From NCBI GenBank assembly GCA_938002655.1, contig CALLAC010000001.1, positions 124,001 through 188,000 of the forward strand: a stretch of DNA of 64,000 nt, read 5' to 3'. The position numbers and the translations under genes are program-made. Positions 9,135 to 16,596 of the stretch are shown here, piece after piece. Origin of the DNA: an uncultured Cytophagales bacterium (GTDB lineage Bacteria > Bacteroidota > Bacteroidia > Cytophagales > Thermonemataceae). Below the pieces are notes generated by a model. It ran no database searches, was not told where the DNA came from, and saw nothing but the letters and a program-made list of their open reading frames with translations. Within the stretch, counting starts at the first letter, position 1. Every line of letters begins with the position of its first letter.

Positions 9135-10208
9135 TTAATCGTTGAGGGCATCGTAGATGAAAAGAGCTTCTTTGGAAATGACTTTTTCTCCTGCTTGCAA
9201 ACCTTTGGTAATATAAGCTATCGCACTCATTTGGCGATATACTTCTACTTGTCGGGTTTCAATGTTGTTGCGGTCTTTAAAGACCATTACCCAAGTTTTA
9301 TTTTTATCAAAAATAAGGGCGGAAGCGGGGATAGCAGGCATTTCGGCATTTTCATCGATTAGTAAAGTGATGGTAGCACTCATTTCGGGTTTGAGCAGAA
9401 GGTCGTTGTTTTTGATTTTGACAAGCACTTTCATTGCTTTGGTTTCGGGGTCAATGGCGTTGAAAATTTTATCTACTCTGCCCTCAAAGGTTTTATCTGG
9501 ATAGCTAATTGTATTTACTAGGGCTTTTGTACCTACTTTTACCCGAGCAATGTTAGATTCATTCACATTCCCTAATACCCAAATTTCATCAATTTGAGCA
9601 ATAGTGAAGAGCACATCACTTTTGTCGCTTCGCAAGAGTTCGTTTTGGTTAATATCTTTCTGCACGATAAACCCGCTCATTGGGGCAGTAATGTTGTAAA
9701 TAGAACCAGCTTTTAAGCCATAGATGCTGTATACTTCGTTGATACGGGCTAACTCGGCACGAGCTTTCTCCAATTCTTTTTGGGCAGAAATCAGGTCTTT
9801 ATCCGAAGCCAGTTTACCCTCGTAGAGGTCTTTGATTACTTGCAGATTTTTTTCGGCAAGAGCAATATTTAGTTGAGCTTCAAGACGTTGCTTTTGCAAA
9901 TCAGCTACTTCGCTACTACGCACTACTGCAAGCACTTGCCCCTGCTGAACGTAATCTCCCAATTCGACATTGATTTTCAGAACGCTTCCTCCTACTACTG
10001 GATATACATGAGCCATACGATTGTTATCGGCGGCTATTTTGCCAAAGAGTTTCAGCTCGCTTCGTACAGGCTCAATTTTTACTTCGGCAAACTCGCAAAG
10101 CTCCATCATTTTATCGCTCATGTAAAACGCTACTTGCATTTCTTTGAATTCGTTTTTGGTGCAAGCTACAAGCCCCAAGAAGCACAGAGTATTCCAAAAT
10201 TTTTTCAT
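9135..10208 (-). CDS. Efflux RND transporter periplasmic adaptor (CusB/CzcB type)
   Basis: A 357-residue membrane-fusion protein linking the inner-membrane pump to the outer-membrane channel. It begins with a lipoprotein signal (LVAC, lipidated Cys16). A biotinyl-lipoyl-like segment follows ('GGSVLKINVELGDYVQQGQVLAVV'), then an alpha-hairpin, the second lipoyl half ('NITAPMSGFIVQKDINQNELL') and beta-barrel/proximal domains. I see no C-terminal CusF-like domain and no His-rich metal-binding N-terminus. It lies 39 bases before the pump gene and 6 bases after the channel gene. Confidence 0.93.
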   Translation of the reverse strand: MKKFWNTLCFLGLVACTKNEFKEMQVAFYMSDKMMELCEFAEVKIEPVRSELKLFGKIAADNNRMAHVYPVVGGSVLKINVELGDYVQQGQVLAVVRSSEVADLQKQRLEAQLNIALAEKNLQVIKDLYEGKLASDKDLISAQKELEKARAELARINEVYSIYGLKAGSIYNITAPMSGFIVQKDINQNELLRSDKSDVLFTIAQIDEIWVLGNVNESNIARVKVGTKALVNTISYPDKTFEGRVDKIFNAIDPETKAMKVLVKIKNNDLLLKPEMSATITLLIDENAEMPAIPASALIFDKNKTWVMVFKDRNNIETRQVEVYRQMSAIAYITKGLQAGEKVISKEALFIYDALND

Positions 10209-10214
10209 AGTATT

Positions 10215-11474
10215 CTAATTTTCAAATTTGTAAATATCCGTTGCTACAACAAAATTGATAAAGTTTGCAGAAAAGAGTAGCCTCATTTTAGCTCTTTGGT
10301 ATTCTACTAGGGCATCGTTGTAAGCCTCAAAAAAATCTACAAATTCCAATAAACTGATGTTTTTCTTGCGAAAATTATTTTTAATACCTTCAAAGACTGC
10401 CTCGTATTCTTGGGAGTAGATTTTTTCAACGCCTTTATAGGCTTCTATGCTTGTTTGCATATTTTGCCAAGCTGATAGCACTTCGGATTCAATTTCTTTT
10501 TGTTTTTGTTCAAAAAGCAAATTGATGGCTTTTTGTTCGGCTTGGGCAATCTTGATATTACCTTTGTTTTTATTCCACAAAGGAAGTGGCAGAGCAATAC
10601 CTATATTGATTTGATTGACGAAAGCTCCACCACGTTGGTCATAGGCTAGTTGAGTAGCAAGGTCAGGTACAACGAGTTGCCTTTGCAATCGCAGACGCAA
10701 AGCCGCAATTTCTTTGGATATTTGCATTGTTTGAAGGTCTTTGCGATTTTGAAAAGCTATTTGCAGAGTTTCGTTGTAAGCAGGCAAGAAACTTGTTTTT
10801 TTAAAAGTATTTTCTGCAAGGGTAGGTAAAATGATACGGCTGGTTTGAAGCAAGATTTGAAGTTTTTGATTTTCCTGAATTTGCTCTTGCAGAATATTAG
10901 AGCGTTCTTGGTAAATTTTCAGGTAGGCAGATTTGAGCCGAATTACGTCTTTCATTGGCAAATTGCCTTTTTGTACTTGTACTTCATAGGCTTTGATAAT
11001 AGAGTCTAAAACGTGAATTTGTTGGGTGTATTTATCGGCAATTTGCTTTTGTTCGTAAAGTGTGAAATAGCTTTGAACAAGCTGAAATTTAAGATTACGC
11101 ATCAGTTCAAAAAACTCGTTTTTGGCTATTTCCTTGTTTTTTTGAGCTATGGCTATTTCGCTCTTACGTTTACCGCCCAAAATCAGAATTTGTTCTAAGG
11201 CAAACTCTTTTTGTCCTGTGTTACTGATATGTAAAACTTGTCGGTTTTCAGGGTCAATCAGATTAAGGCTTGCTATAAAAGTAGGATTGGGGTATAGTTT
11301 TGCTTGCAAAATTTGGGCATCTGCCGCTTCAATATCGTATTGTTTGGCGAGCAAGAGGAAATTTTTTTCCAAAAAAATTTTTTCAGCTTCTTGTAAGCTA
11401 ATCAAAAGCGTATCTTGGGCAAAACCTTGCCCAAAGACTATCAGGAATAGGTAAAAAAGGCATAGTGTTTTCAT
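10215..11474 (-). CDS. TolC family outer-membrane channel (CzcC/CusC type)
   Basis: A 419-residue outer-membrane efflux protein. It has a signal peptide (MKTLCLFYLFLIVFGQGFAQ), then long amphipathic helices rich in Gln, Leu and Lys in two repeats, as in TolC-family channels ('NLKFQLVQSYFTLYEQKQ' in repeat 1, 'IGIALPLPLWNKNKGNIKIA' in repeat 2). It is the first gene of the channel-adaptor-pump block and is preceded by its own promoter with a direct repeat. Distance from the -7 box to the ATG is only about 6 bases, so the message may be nearly leaderless. Confidence 0.92.
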   Translation of the reverse strand: MKTLCLFYLFLIVFGQGFAQDTLLISLQEAEKIFLEKNFLLLAKQYDIEAADAQILQAKLYPNPTFIASLNLIDPENRQVLHISNTGQKEFALEQILILGGKRKSEIAIAQKNKEIAKNEFFELMRNLKFQLVQSYFTLYEQKQIADKYTQQIHVLDSIIKAYEVQVQKGNLPMKDVIRLKSAYLKIYQERSNILQEQIQENQKLQILLQTSRIILPTLAENTFKKTSFLPAYNETLQIAFQNRKDLQTMQISKEIAALRLRLQRQLVVPDLATQLAYDQRGGAFVNQINIGIALPLPLWNKNKGNIKIAQAEQKAINLLFEQKQKEIESEVLSAWQNMQTSIEAYKGVEKIYSQEYEAVFEGIKNNFRKKNISLLEFVDFFEAYNDALVEYQRAKMRLLFSANFINFVVATDIYKFEN

Positions 11475-11479
11475 AGTGC

Positions 11480-11514
11480 CAAAGGTATGCCTTCTGACCT
11501 TAACAACACCTTAA
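11480..11514 (-). promoter_or_regulatory. Response-regulator-type promoter of the metal-efflux genes
   Basis: On the minus strand there is a -7 box TACCTTTG (11487-11480), matching TAnnTTTG. There is no TTTG at the -33 position. Instead, two exact copies of TTAAGGT (11514-11508 and 11503-11497) are spaced 11 bases apart, covering that position. Direct repeats one helical turn apart are the usual target of OmpR/PhoB-type regulators, and such a regulator is encoded just upstream. The arrangement is seen; regulation is inferred. Confidence 0.65.
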
Positions 11515-11531
11515 TAGTGATAAAAAAATGC

Positions 11532-12905
11532 TTAATTCGTATGTACAGGCAGTTGTAAAAGCATTACATTCTGGGGGTATTTGTCTTGGGCGAAATAGCT
11601 GATGCTACCCTGATGTAATTGTACTATACGCTGTACAATGGTAAGTCCTACACCTACACCTGCTACTTGCTTGCTATTTTCGCCTCTGAATGCATATTGA
11701 AAGAGTTTTTTCTGCGATTCTTCGCTGAGCGTATTGCCGTCGTTGCCAAAGCGAACTTCCAAGATGTTTTCTTTACGAGCAATCTCTACGTATATCTTTT
11801 TATTTTCGGCGTATTCATAGGCATTTTTCATTAAATTGAAAAAGGCAATTTTGAGCATCAGGGCATCTGCCAGCAGTTTCATTTGGGTGGTGTCTTGGAT
11901 ATTTTCGCTGATATGAAAATCTAATTGAGCTTTGGGATATAAGGCAGAAAGTTCCTCAAAACTTTCAAAAACAATTTCATCTATTTGCAGTAAGGTAAGC
12001 CCTTTGTAGCTACTTTCTTGGCTTTTGGCAAGTTTGAAAAGTATATTGATAACATCTGTAATTTGCTTTAAGCCATTGATTTGGTATTGTAATATTTCTT
12101 TGCATTGTGGGTATTGTGGCAGAGTTTGCTCCAAATGAGCAACTAAAATAGCAATAGGCGTTTTCAATTCGTGAGAAAGATGTTGGATAAAACTCCTTTG
12201 GAAATCTACTTTTTGCCGTATACGTTCTAAGAGTTGTTTAAATTTGGAAGCTAAAATAAAAATTTCTGTATTGGTTTGTGGTAGAGGAATCTGTGCGGTA
12301 GGTAGCTTGTCAAAATCAATTTTTTCAATTTCATGGCTAAGCATTGTGATAGGTTCGGTAATTTGCTTGGCTACATAACGCGTAAGCAGAAATATTATCA
12401 GAATAACAATAAGGTAAATGCTCAGAAGCAGCCAGCCCAAAAAGTTTAGTTTATTTTTCCCATATTTATCATAAGCCTTAATAATTCCAAAATAAGCTTT
12501 ATTTTGGTCGTAGAAGCGATGTGCAAAAACTTCATATTCTCCTTCTTCGTATTCAATTTCATCATCTTCGTGTTGAAGTACATTGAGCAGGTTTTTGGGA
12601 AAATGAATAGGAGTATCATCAACGCTATTGTAGGTAATTTCACCTTTTTCGTTGAAAATCAACAGTTTTTCGTCATACAGATTATTGATGGTGTTGCGGT
12701 CTAAGACTTGCAGAAGGTCTTGGTCTATCTTTTTCTGTTCTACGAGTAGTTTGAATGTAGTGAGTGTTTTGTCTTTTAATCTTTGGTAAAACTCTTGTTT
12801 TCGGTAGCTAGCAAAAAAGTAATAAATTAGGCTCAAAGATACTGCCATAATTATCATAAACACTACCGAAAAGGTAAGGGTAATTTGATTAGCGATTTTG
12901 TTCAT
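11532..12905 (-). CDS. Sensor histidine kinase of the metal-efflux locus
   Basis: A 457-residue membrane kinase, read from MNKIANQITLTFSV. The longer frame from 13004 overlaps the regulator gene too far and lacks a sensible N-terminus. Layout: first membrane helix (about 8-30), short periplasmic sensor domain (about 130 residues), second helix, HAMP, then the phospho-acceptor H-box HLSHELKTPIAIL, N-box LKNAYEYAEN, and G-box region GVGVGLTIVQRIV. It overlaps the response regulator gene by 17 bases, so the two are translationally coupled. By position it senses the metal exported by the adjacent RND system (CusS/CzcS-like). The signal is inferred from context. Confidence 0.93.
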   Translation of the reverse strand: MNKIANQITLTFSVVFMIIMAVSLSLIYYFFASYRKQEFYQRLKDKTLTTFKLLVEQKKIDQDLLQVLDRNTINNLYDEKLLIFNEKGEITYNSVDDTPIHFPKNLLNVLQHEDDEIEYEEGEYEVFAHRFYDQNKAYFGIIKAYDKYGKNKLNFLGWLLLSIYLIVILIIFLLTRYVAKQITEPITMLSHEIEKIDFDKLPTAQIPLPQTNTEIFILASKFKQLLERIRQKVDFQRSFIQHLSHELKTPIAILVAHLEQTLPQYPQCKEILQYQINGLKQITDVINILFKLAKSQESSYKGLTLLQIDEIVFESFEELSALYPKAQLDFHISENIQDTTQMKLLADALMLKIAFFNLMKNAYEYAENKKIYVEIARKENILEVRFGNDGNTLSEESQKKLFQYAFRGENSKQVAGVGVGLTIVQRIVQLHQGSISYFAQDKYPQNVMLLQLPVHTN

Positions 12906-13584
12906 TTTTACCCACATAATAGCCGAAACCGAGTTTAGTATGGATAAGTTTGGTGGCAAAATGCTTATCAATTTTGTTGCGAAGCGAATTGATAAATACT
13001 TCAATAGTATTGGTGTTTACTTCGGTATTGGTGCCCCAAACTTTTTGTATGAGTTCTTTTTTAGAAACGGGATTGCCACGTGCTTCTGCCAAGATAGTCA
13101 GAATCTGAAATTCGCGAGCAGTGAGCTTGATAAATTCTTTTCCTCTTTGGGCAATTTTTTTGGCTAAATCTATGTGTAAATCTTCAATGATTATGCTTTC
13201 AGTGTAGTCTTCTTTTCGGTTTAAGTTTCTTTTTAGTAGGGCTTTTAGGCGGGCTAAAAGTTCTTTGATAAAAAAAGGTTTGGTCAAATAATCATCTGCA
13301 CCGCTTTCAAAGCCTTCCAATTTATCTTCTATTTCGCCAAAAGCAGTTAGCATCAGAATGGGGGTATTTATTTGATGATTTCTTAAATTTTTACAGATTT
13401 CATAACCATTTTTGCCTGGCAAATTGATGTCTATGATCATACAATCGTAATGCTTGCGTAGGGCTAACTTTTCTGCCAAAAGTCCATCATATATATTTTC
13501 TACGCTGTACCCTTCGGAAGTAAGCAGTTTTTGCAAGTTTTCTGCAAGAAAAAGATCGTCTTCTACGATTAAAATTTTTTCCAT
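12889..13584 (-). CDS. OmpR/PhoB family response regulator of the metal-efflux locus
   Basis: A 231-residue regulator starting MEKILIVEDDLFL. The frame extends upstream to 13695, but that part overlaps the GNAT gene and is not family-like. The receiver domain has acidic residues Asp9/Asp10, phospho-acceptor Asp52 (MIIDINLPG) and the conserved Thr/Lys region (MLTAF, LTKPF). The C-terminal winged helix (TAREFQILTILAEARGNPVS, then IRTKLGFGYY-like ending) binds DNA. It is the presumed activator of the promoter at 11480-11514. It starts 28 bases after the GNAT gene ends. Confidence 0.94.
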   Translation of the reverse strand: MEKILIVEDDLFLAENLQKLLTSEGYSVENIYDGLLAEKLALRKHYDCMIIDINLPGKNGYEICKNLRNHQINTPILMLTAFGEIEDKLEGFESGADDYLTKPFFIKELLARLKALLKRNLNRKEDYTESIIIEDLHIDLAKKIAQRGKEFIKLTAREFQILTILAEARGNPVSKKELIQKVWGTNTEVNTNTIEVFINSLRNKIDKHFATKLIHTKLGFGYYVGKNEQNR

Positions 13585-13612
13585 AGCAAATTTTTGTAAA
13601 AAAAAATTGATT

Positions 13613-14068
13613 TCAGGAACACTCCAAAAAACCATTGACCCACTGGCTATCAAATTCAGCTCCCATTTTCTTATAAAATCGTATAGCAGGTTCATTCCAT
13701 TCTAAGACTTGCCAGCAAATACGCTTGCAATTTTCTTTTTTTGCAAAATCAAGGAGTACGTCAAAAAAGGCTTTACCTAGACCCAAATTCCGATAGTTTT
13801 CTTTGATATAGATATCTTCTAGATACAAGCATTTACCTTTCCATGTCGAATAACGAAAGTATACCACAGCCATTCCGATAGGAATTTCGCCTTGCCAAGC
13901 AATCCAGAAGCGAAAAAGAGGTTGTTCTCCGAAGGCATCTTGCAGTAGGTTGGTTTCGGTATTGAGAACTTCGTCAGGAGCTTTTTCGTACTCGGCTAAT
14001 TCCTTTATCAAATCGAGTAGTGCAGAAACATCTTGGGGTGTACCTTGTTTTATGATAAAATTTTGCAT
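13613..14068 (-). CDS. GNAT family N-acetyltransferase (SSAT-like)
   Basis: A 151-residue acetyl-CoA-dependent N-acetyltransferase. The core GNAT motif A is visible as LYLEDIYIKENYRNLGLGKAF, and motif B as WNEPAIRFYKKMGAEF. Overall it looks like the spermidine/thialysine acetyltransferase subgroup (EYEKAPDEVLNTE near the N-terminus). It lies just upstream of the metal-responsive two-component genes on the same strand, with 28 bases between them, so they may share a transcript. The substrate is unknown and the link to metal efflux may be accidental. Confidence 0.88.
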   Translation of the reverse strand: MQNFIIKQGTPQDVSALLDLIKELAEYEKAPDEVLNTETNLLQDAFGEQPLFRFWIAWQGEIPIGMAVVYFRYSTWKGKCLYLEDIYIKENYRNLGLGKAFFDVLLDFAKKENCKRICWQVLEWNEPAIRFYKKMGAEFDSQWVNGFLECS

Positions 14069-14080
14069 AGCTGAAAAATG

Positions 14081-14138
14081 CGTACCAAACCTATGCGTAC
14101 CAAACCTATGAGGTTTTTAAAACCTCATAGGTTTTTTG
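14081..14138. repeat. Palindromic repeat element with duplicated 15-mer
   Basis: Two tandem copies of CGTACCAAACCTATG (14081-14095, 14096-14110) run into a palindrome with perfect 16-base arms (14102-14117 and 14119-14134, arm AAACCTATGAGGTTTT), followed by six T on the plus strand. A close relative lies at 39230-39260. It sits between the thioredoxin and GNAT genes and could form a terminator-like hairpin in RNA. It looks like a dispersed intergenic element rather than a site unique to this locus. Confidence 0.75.
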
Positions 14139-14189
14139 TTGAAGGTTTTTTGTTGAGCCTAAAATTACAAACAAAAAACTAAAAAAAAC

Positions 14190-14612
14190 TTACTTTGTAA
14201 CTTTTCTTCGATATTTTTGCATAATTTCTAGAAACTCATCTGCATTTTTATAACCAATTTCTTTGCCCAAAAGGTTGCCATTTTTATCAATAAAAGCAAT
14301 AGTAGGGTAATGAAACACTTCATATTTTTGAGATAATTGTATACCTTCGCCTTTTTCGCAATCTGCCTTGAAAGCAATGAAATTAGCATTGGCAAAATCA
14401 CCTACTTGGACATTGGCAAAGGTAGTTTTGGTCATAAGTTTGCAAGGGCCGCACCAAATAGTGTAGAAATCTACCATGATAATTTTGTTTTGCATTTGGG
14501 CCTTGTTGAGAGCTTCTTGCCAAGTGCCATTTATAAATCGTACTTGTGCAGAACTTTCATAAGCCAATATGCTCAAAATCGCAACAAAGAAAAAAAAGTT
14601 TATGTGTTTCAT
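14190..14612 (-). CDS. Secreted thioredoxin-fold protein (thiol-disulfide oxidoreductase)
   Basis: A 140-residue protein with a cleavable signal peptide (about residues 1-22, ending ESSAQ) and one thioredoxin domain. The active site WCGPCK has Cys54 and Cys57. The cis-Pro region reads VFHYPTIAFIDKNG. It most likely reduces or isomerises disulfides in the periplasm, similar to the DUF953/thioredoxin_7 group. No dedicated partner is adjacent. The gene diverges from recO and is followed by the palindromic repeat at 14102-14134. Confidence 0.9.
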   Translation of the reverse strand: MKHINFFFFVAILSILAYESSAQVRFINGTWQEALNKAQMQNKIIMVDFYTIWCGPCKLMTKTTFANVQVGDFANANFIAFKADCEKGEGIQLSQKYEVFHYPTIAFIDKNGNLLGKEIGYKNADEFLEIMQKYRRKVTK

Positions 14613-14686
14613 ACAGAAAAAAGTATTTTTGATTTTCGGACAATTTTTGAAATCTTTGTACTTTGTTTACGAATTTTTCAGCAAAA

Positions 14687-15370
14687 ATGTTACATAAAAC
14701 CGAAGGAATTTGTTTATATTACATCAAGCACAAAGATCATTCTATTATTGCGAGAATTTTTACAAAAAATTTTGGTTTGCAAAGTTATCTTATCAACAGT
14801 GTTCGAACTACCAAACCTAAATTCAACGTTGCATTTTTTCAGCCTCTTTCATTGTTAGAAATGGTAGTTTATCACAAAGAAAGCAGAGATATTTTGCAAA
14901 GAGTTAGGGAAATTCGTTTGATTTACAATTTTCAGGAAATTCCTTTTGTTTTTGCTAAAAGTGCTTTGGCAACGGTAGTTAGTGAGCTTTTGGGCAAAGT
15001 TTTGTATGGTGAGGTGGGCAATGAAGAGATTTTTCAGTTTTTGAAGCAAAAAATCATTCATTTAGACCAGGATCCTGATTGTAGCAATTTTTTGCTTACT
15101 TTTCTGCTTGAGTTGCTGCAATATTTAGGTTTTTGGAATGGTAATGTTGAAGAGATTTTCCAAAGTTTGTATGAGTCAAGGTATCTAAAAGTTACGCCCA
15201 AGTATTTTGAGCAAGAAATAAATGCTTTAAAGATATTGTGGAACCAAAAGCCTGTCAGTATTTCTGCTTCGCAGCGAAGTGAACTGATTGACCATTTGCT
15301 CAATTACTATCGCATACATTTTGAGCATTTTGGCAAGCTGAAATCTTTGGAGGTATTTAGGCATTTGTAA
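14687..15370 (+). CDS. recO: DNA repair protein RecO
   Basis: A 227-residue recombination mediator that, with RecR and RecF, loads RecA onto SSB-coated single-stranded DNA. The start is the ATG of MLHKTEGICLYYIKHKDHS; the in-frame ATG 24 bases earlier gives a non-family extension. The N-terminal OB fold (about 1-80) has GICLYYIKHKDHSIIARIFT. The helical C-terminal part carries 'FAKSALATVVSELLGKVL' and 'LLTFLLELLQYLGFW', both characteristic. No CxxC zinc cluster is seen. Confidence 0.92.
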   Translation: MLHKTEGICLYYIKHKDHSIIARIFTKNFGLQSYLINSVRTTKPKFNVAFFQPLSLLEMVVYHKESRDILQRVREIRLIYNFQEIPFVFAKSALATVVSELLGKVLYGEVGNEEIFQFLKQKIIHLDQDPDCSNFLLTFLLELLQYLGFWNGNVEEIFQSLYESRYLKVTPKYFEQEINALKILWNQKPVSISASQRSELIDHLLNYYRIHFEHFGKLKSLEVFRHL

Positions 15371-15406
15371 AAAACAAAGCCTGCACCCGTTTTTGTGAGG
15401 CTTTGT
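15367..15406 (-). terminator. Intrinsic terminator downstream of the CtlX-like gene
   Basis: The 9-bp arms ACAAAGCCT (15374-15382) and AGGCTTTGT (15398-15406) are followed on the minus strand by a run of six T (15373-15368). This is the right order for ending the minus-strand gene that stops at 15461. On the plus strand there is no T run, so it is not a good terminator for recO. Confidence 0.7.
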
Positions 15407-15424
15407 GAAGGTCATAGTTATAGC

Positions 15425-15491
15425 GATTGTAGAAATTTTCTTGCAAATTTCTTGCCAAAGTCAAAAACTTGGCAAAAATATTTCTACAATC
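15425..15491 (-). repeat. Long imperfect inverted repeat at the 3' end of the CtlX-like gene
   Basis: GATTGTAGAAAT at 15425-15436 pairs with ATTTCTACAATC at 15480-15491, and TTGCCAA at 15452-15458 pairs with TTGGCAA at 15469-15475. Together they form a long stem with an internal bulge of about a dozen bases. One arm encodes the last residues of the protein (IVEIFLPSF); the other lies just past the stop codon. Confidence 0.6.
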
Positions 15492-16378
15492 ATACAACGA
15501 GCACTACCGCCTGCATAAGTTTCAATAGTTTGCAAAGGGCAGGGCAGTAGCCTTACATAACTTTCCAGTCGTTTTTTCTGAGTTTCTTCGATGGAGTCGT
15601 AAGCTCTTTGTGAAAGTAGCAGGAGGTGTTCGCCTTTGTTATTGCTGATTTCGATACAATTGGCAACAAAGTTTTTCATTTGCTCATAACTGATTTTGAT
15701 AATTTCTTTTTGTGTTTTGCGAAAAGAGTTCAGCAAATCTTCTTGGTCAATTTCATCTTTAATGGCATCAAAGCAAATGATTACGAATTTATCACCCATA
15801 CTCATGACTACGTTGGTATGATAGATGGGCTGTCCGAACTCATCAAAAGCCTGAAAGTTAAGACTCTTGTAGTTCATTAGGTTGCAAAATCTATCTACTA
15901 CCTCAGCATGCGTGCGTGGCGAAAGACTGGCATAAGCAATTTTGTTGTGGTGGTCTAAAACCAAACTTCCCGTACCTTCTAAAAATTTATTTCTATTTTC
16001 GTAGTGCGAAAGATTGATAACGTTGCGAACTTTGTATTTATTTTTGAGCATATTCAAGATTTCTTCTCTTCTTTCGGCACGTCTGTTGGGGGCTTGCAGA
16101 GGGTAAAGTACGATAGTTCCATCTTGATGGGTGGTTATCCAATTGTTCGGGAACATAGCATCGGGCTTATAGGGTTCGGGGGTATCTTCGGCGACAAGCA
16201 CATTTACATCATTTTCTCGCAAAAGTTCTACCATATTTTCAAACTCATAGAGGGCTTTTTGATGGATTTCGGGAGAAAAATCGGCAGGAGTTTTCTGAAA
16301 AACATTGGTCGGGGCAGTTTCGGGGTTGAAGCCGAAAGCGGCAGGACGTACCAGTAACAAATGCGAAGTAGTATGCAT
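15461..16378 (-). CDS. Arginine deiminase-fold hydrolase, CtlX-type (amidinotransferase family)
   Basis: A 305-residue member of the guanidino-modifying (GME) superfamily, in the group named citrulline utilisation hydrolase CtlX. The start MHTTSHLLLVRPAAFGFN is used rather than the ATG 33 bases upstream. Key features: DAMFPNNW (substrate-binding Asp), EGTGSLVLDH, the active-site His in YHTNVVMS, and the C-terminal nucleophile Cys295 in GGSARCMIVEI. Probable role is cytoplasmic hydrolysis of a guanidino or ureido amino acid. Exact substrate is not shown, and dimethylarginine hydrolase is an alternative. It has its own terminator. Confidence 0.83.
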   Translation of the reverse strand: MHTTSHLLLVRPAAFGFNPETAPTNVFQKTPADFSPEIHQKALYEFENMVELLRENDVNVLVAEDTPEPYKPDAMFPNNWITTHQDGTIVLYPLQAPNRRAERREEILNMLKNKYKVRNVINLSHYENRNKFLEGTGSLVLDHHNKIAYASLSPRTHAEVVDRFCNLMNYKSLNFQAFDEFGQPIYHTNVVMSMGDKFVIICFDAIKDEIDQEDLLNSFRKTQKEIIKISYEQMKNFVANCIEISNNKGEHLLLLSQRAYDSIEETQKKRLESYVRLLPCPLQTIETYAGGSARCMIVEIFLPSF

Positions 16379-16596
16379 AATAATTTTTTTGTTTGGAGGT
16401 TGAGAGCACAAAATTTGGTTTTAGGTTTTGTATTGTAAAGTTTTAAGTTTTGATTTTGAGTATTTTTGAGCTTTTGGGCGTACATGAAAATTTCAGGCTA
16501 AAATCTATAAATTTTTTTCAACAAAATTCTTATTTTTGTGCAAATTTTTTACAAAATCCTTTCTGAAAGTCAGATTTCATAAAAAATTGTAATGTA

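Noticed and set aside
5955-11474. Assigning cusCBA or czcCBA by metal
   Set aside because: Metal-site residues in the pump could not be aligned reliably by eye, and no CusF or metallothionein gene is adjacent.
13585-13695. N-terminal extension of the response regulator
   Set aside because: It would overlap the GNAT gene by about 80 bases, and receivers of this family start right at the MEKILIVEDD-type strand.
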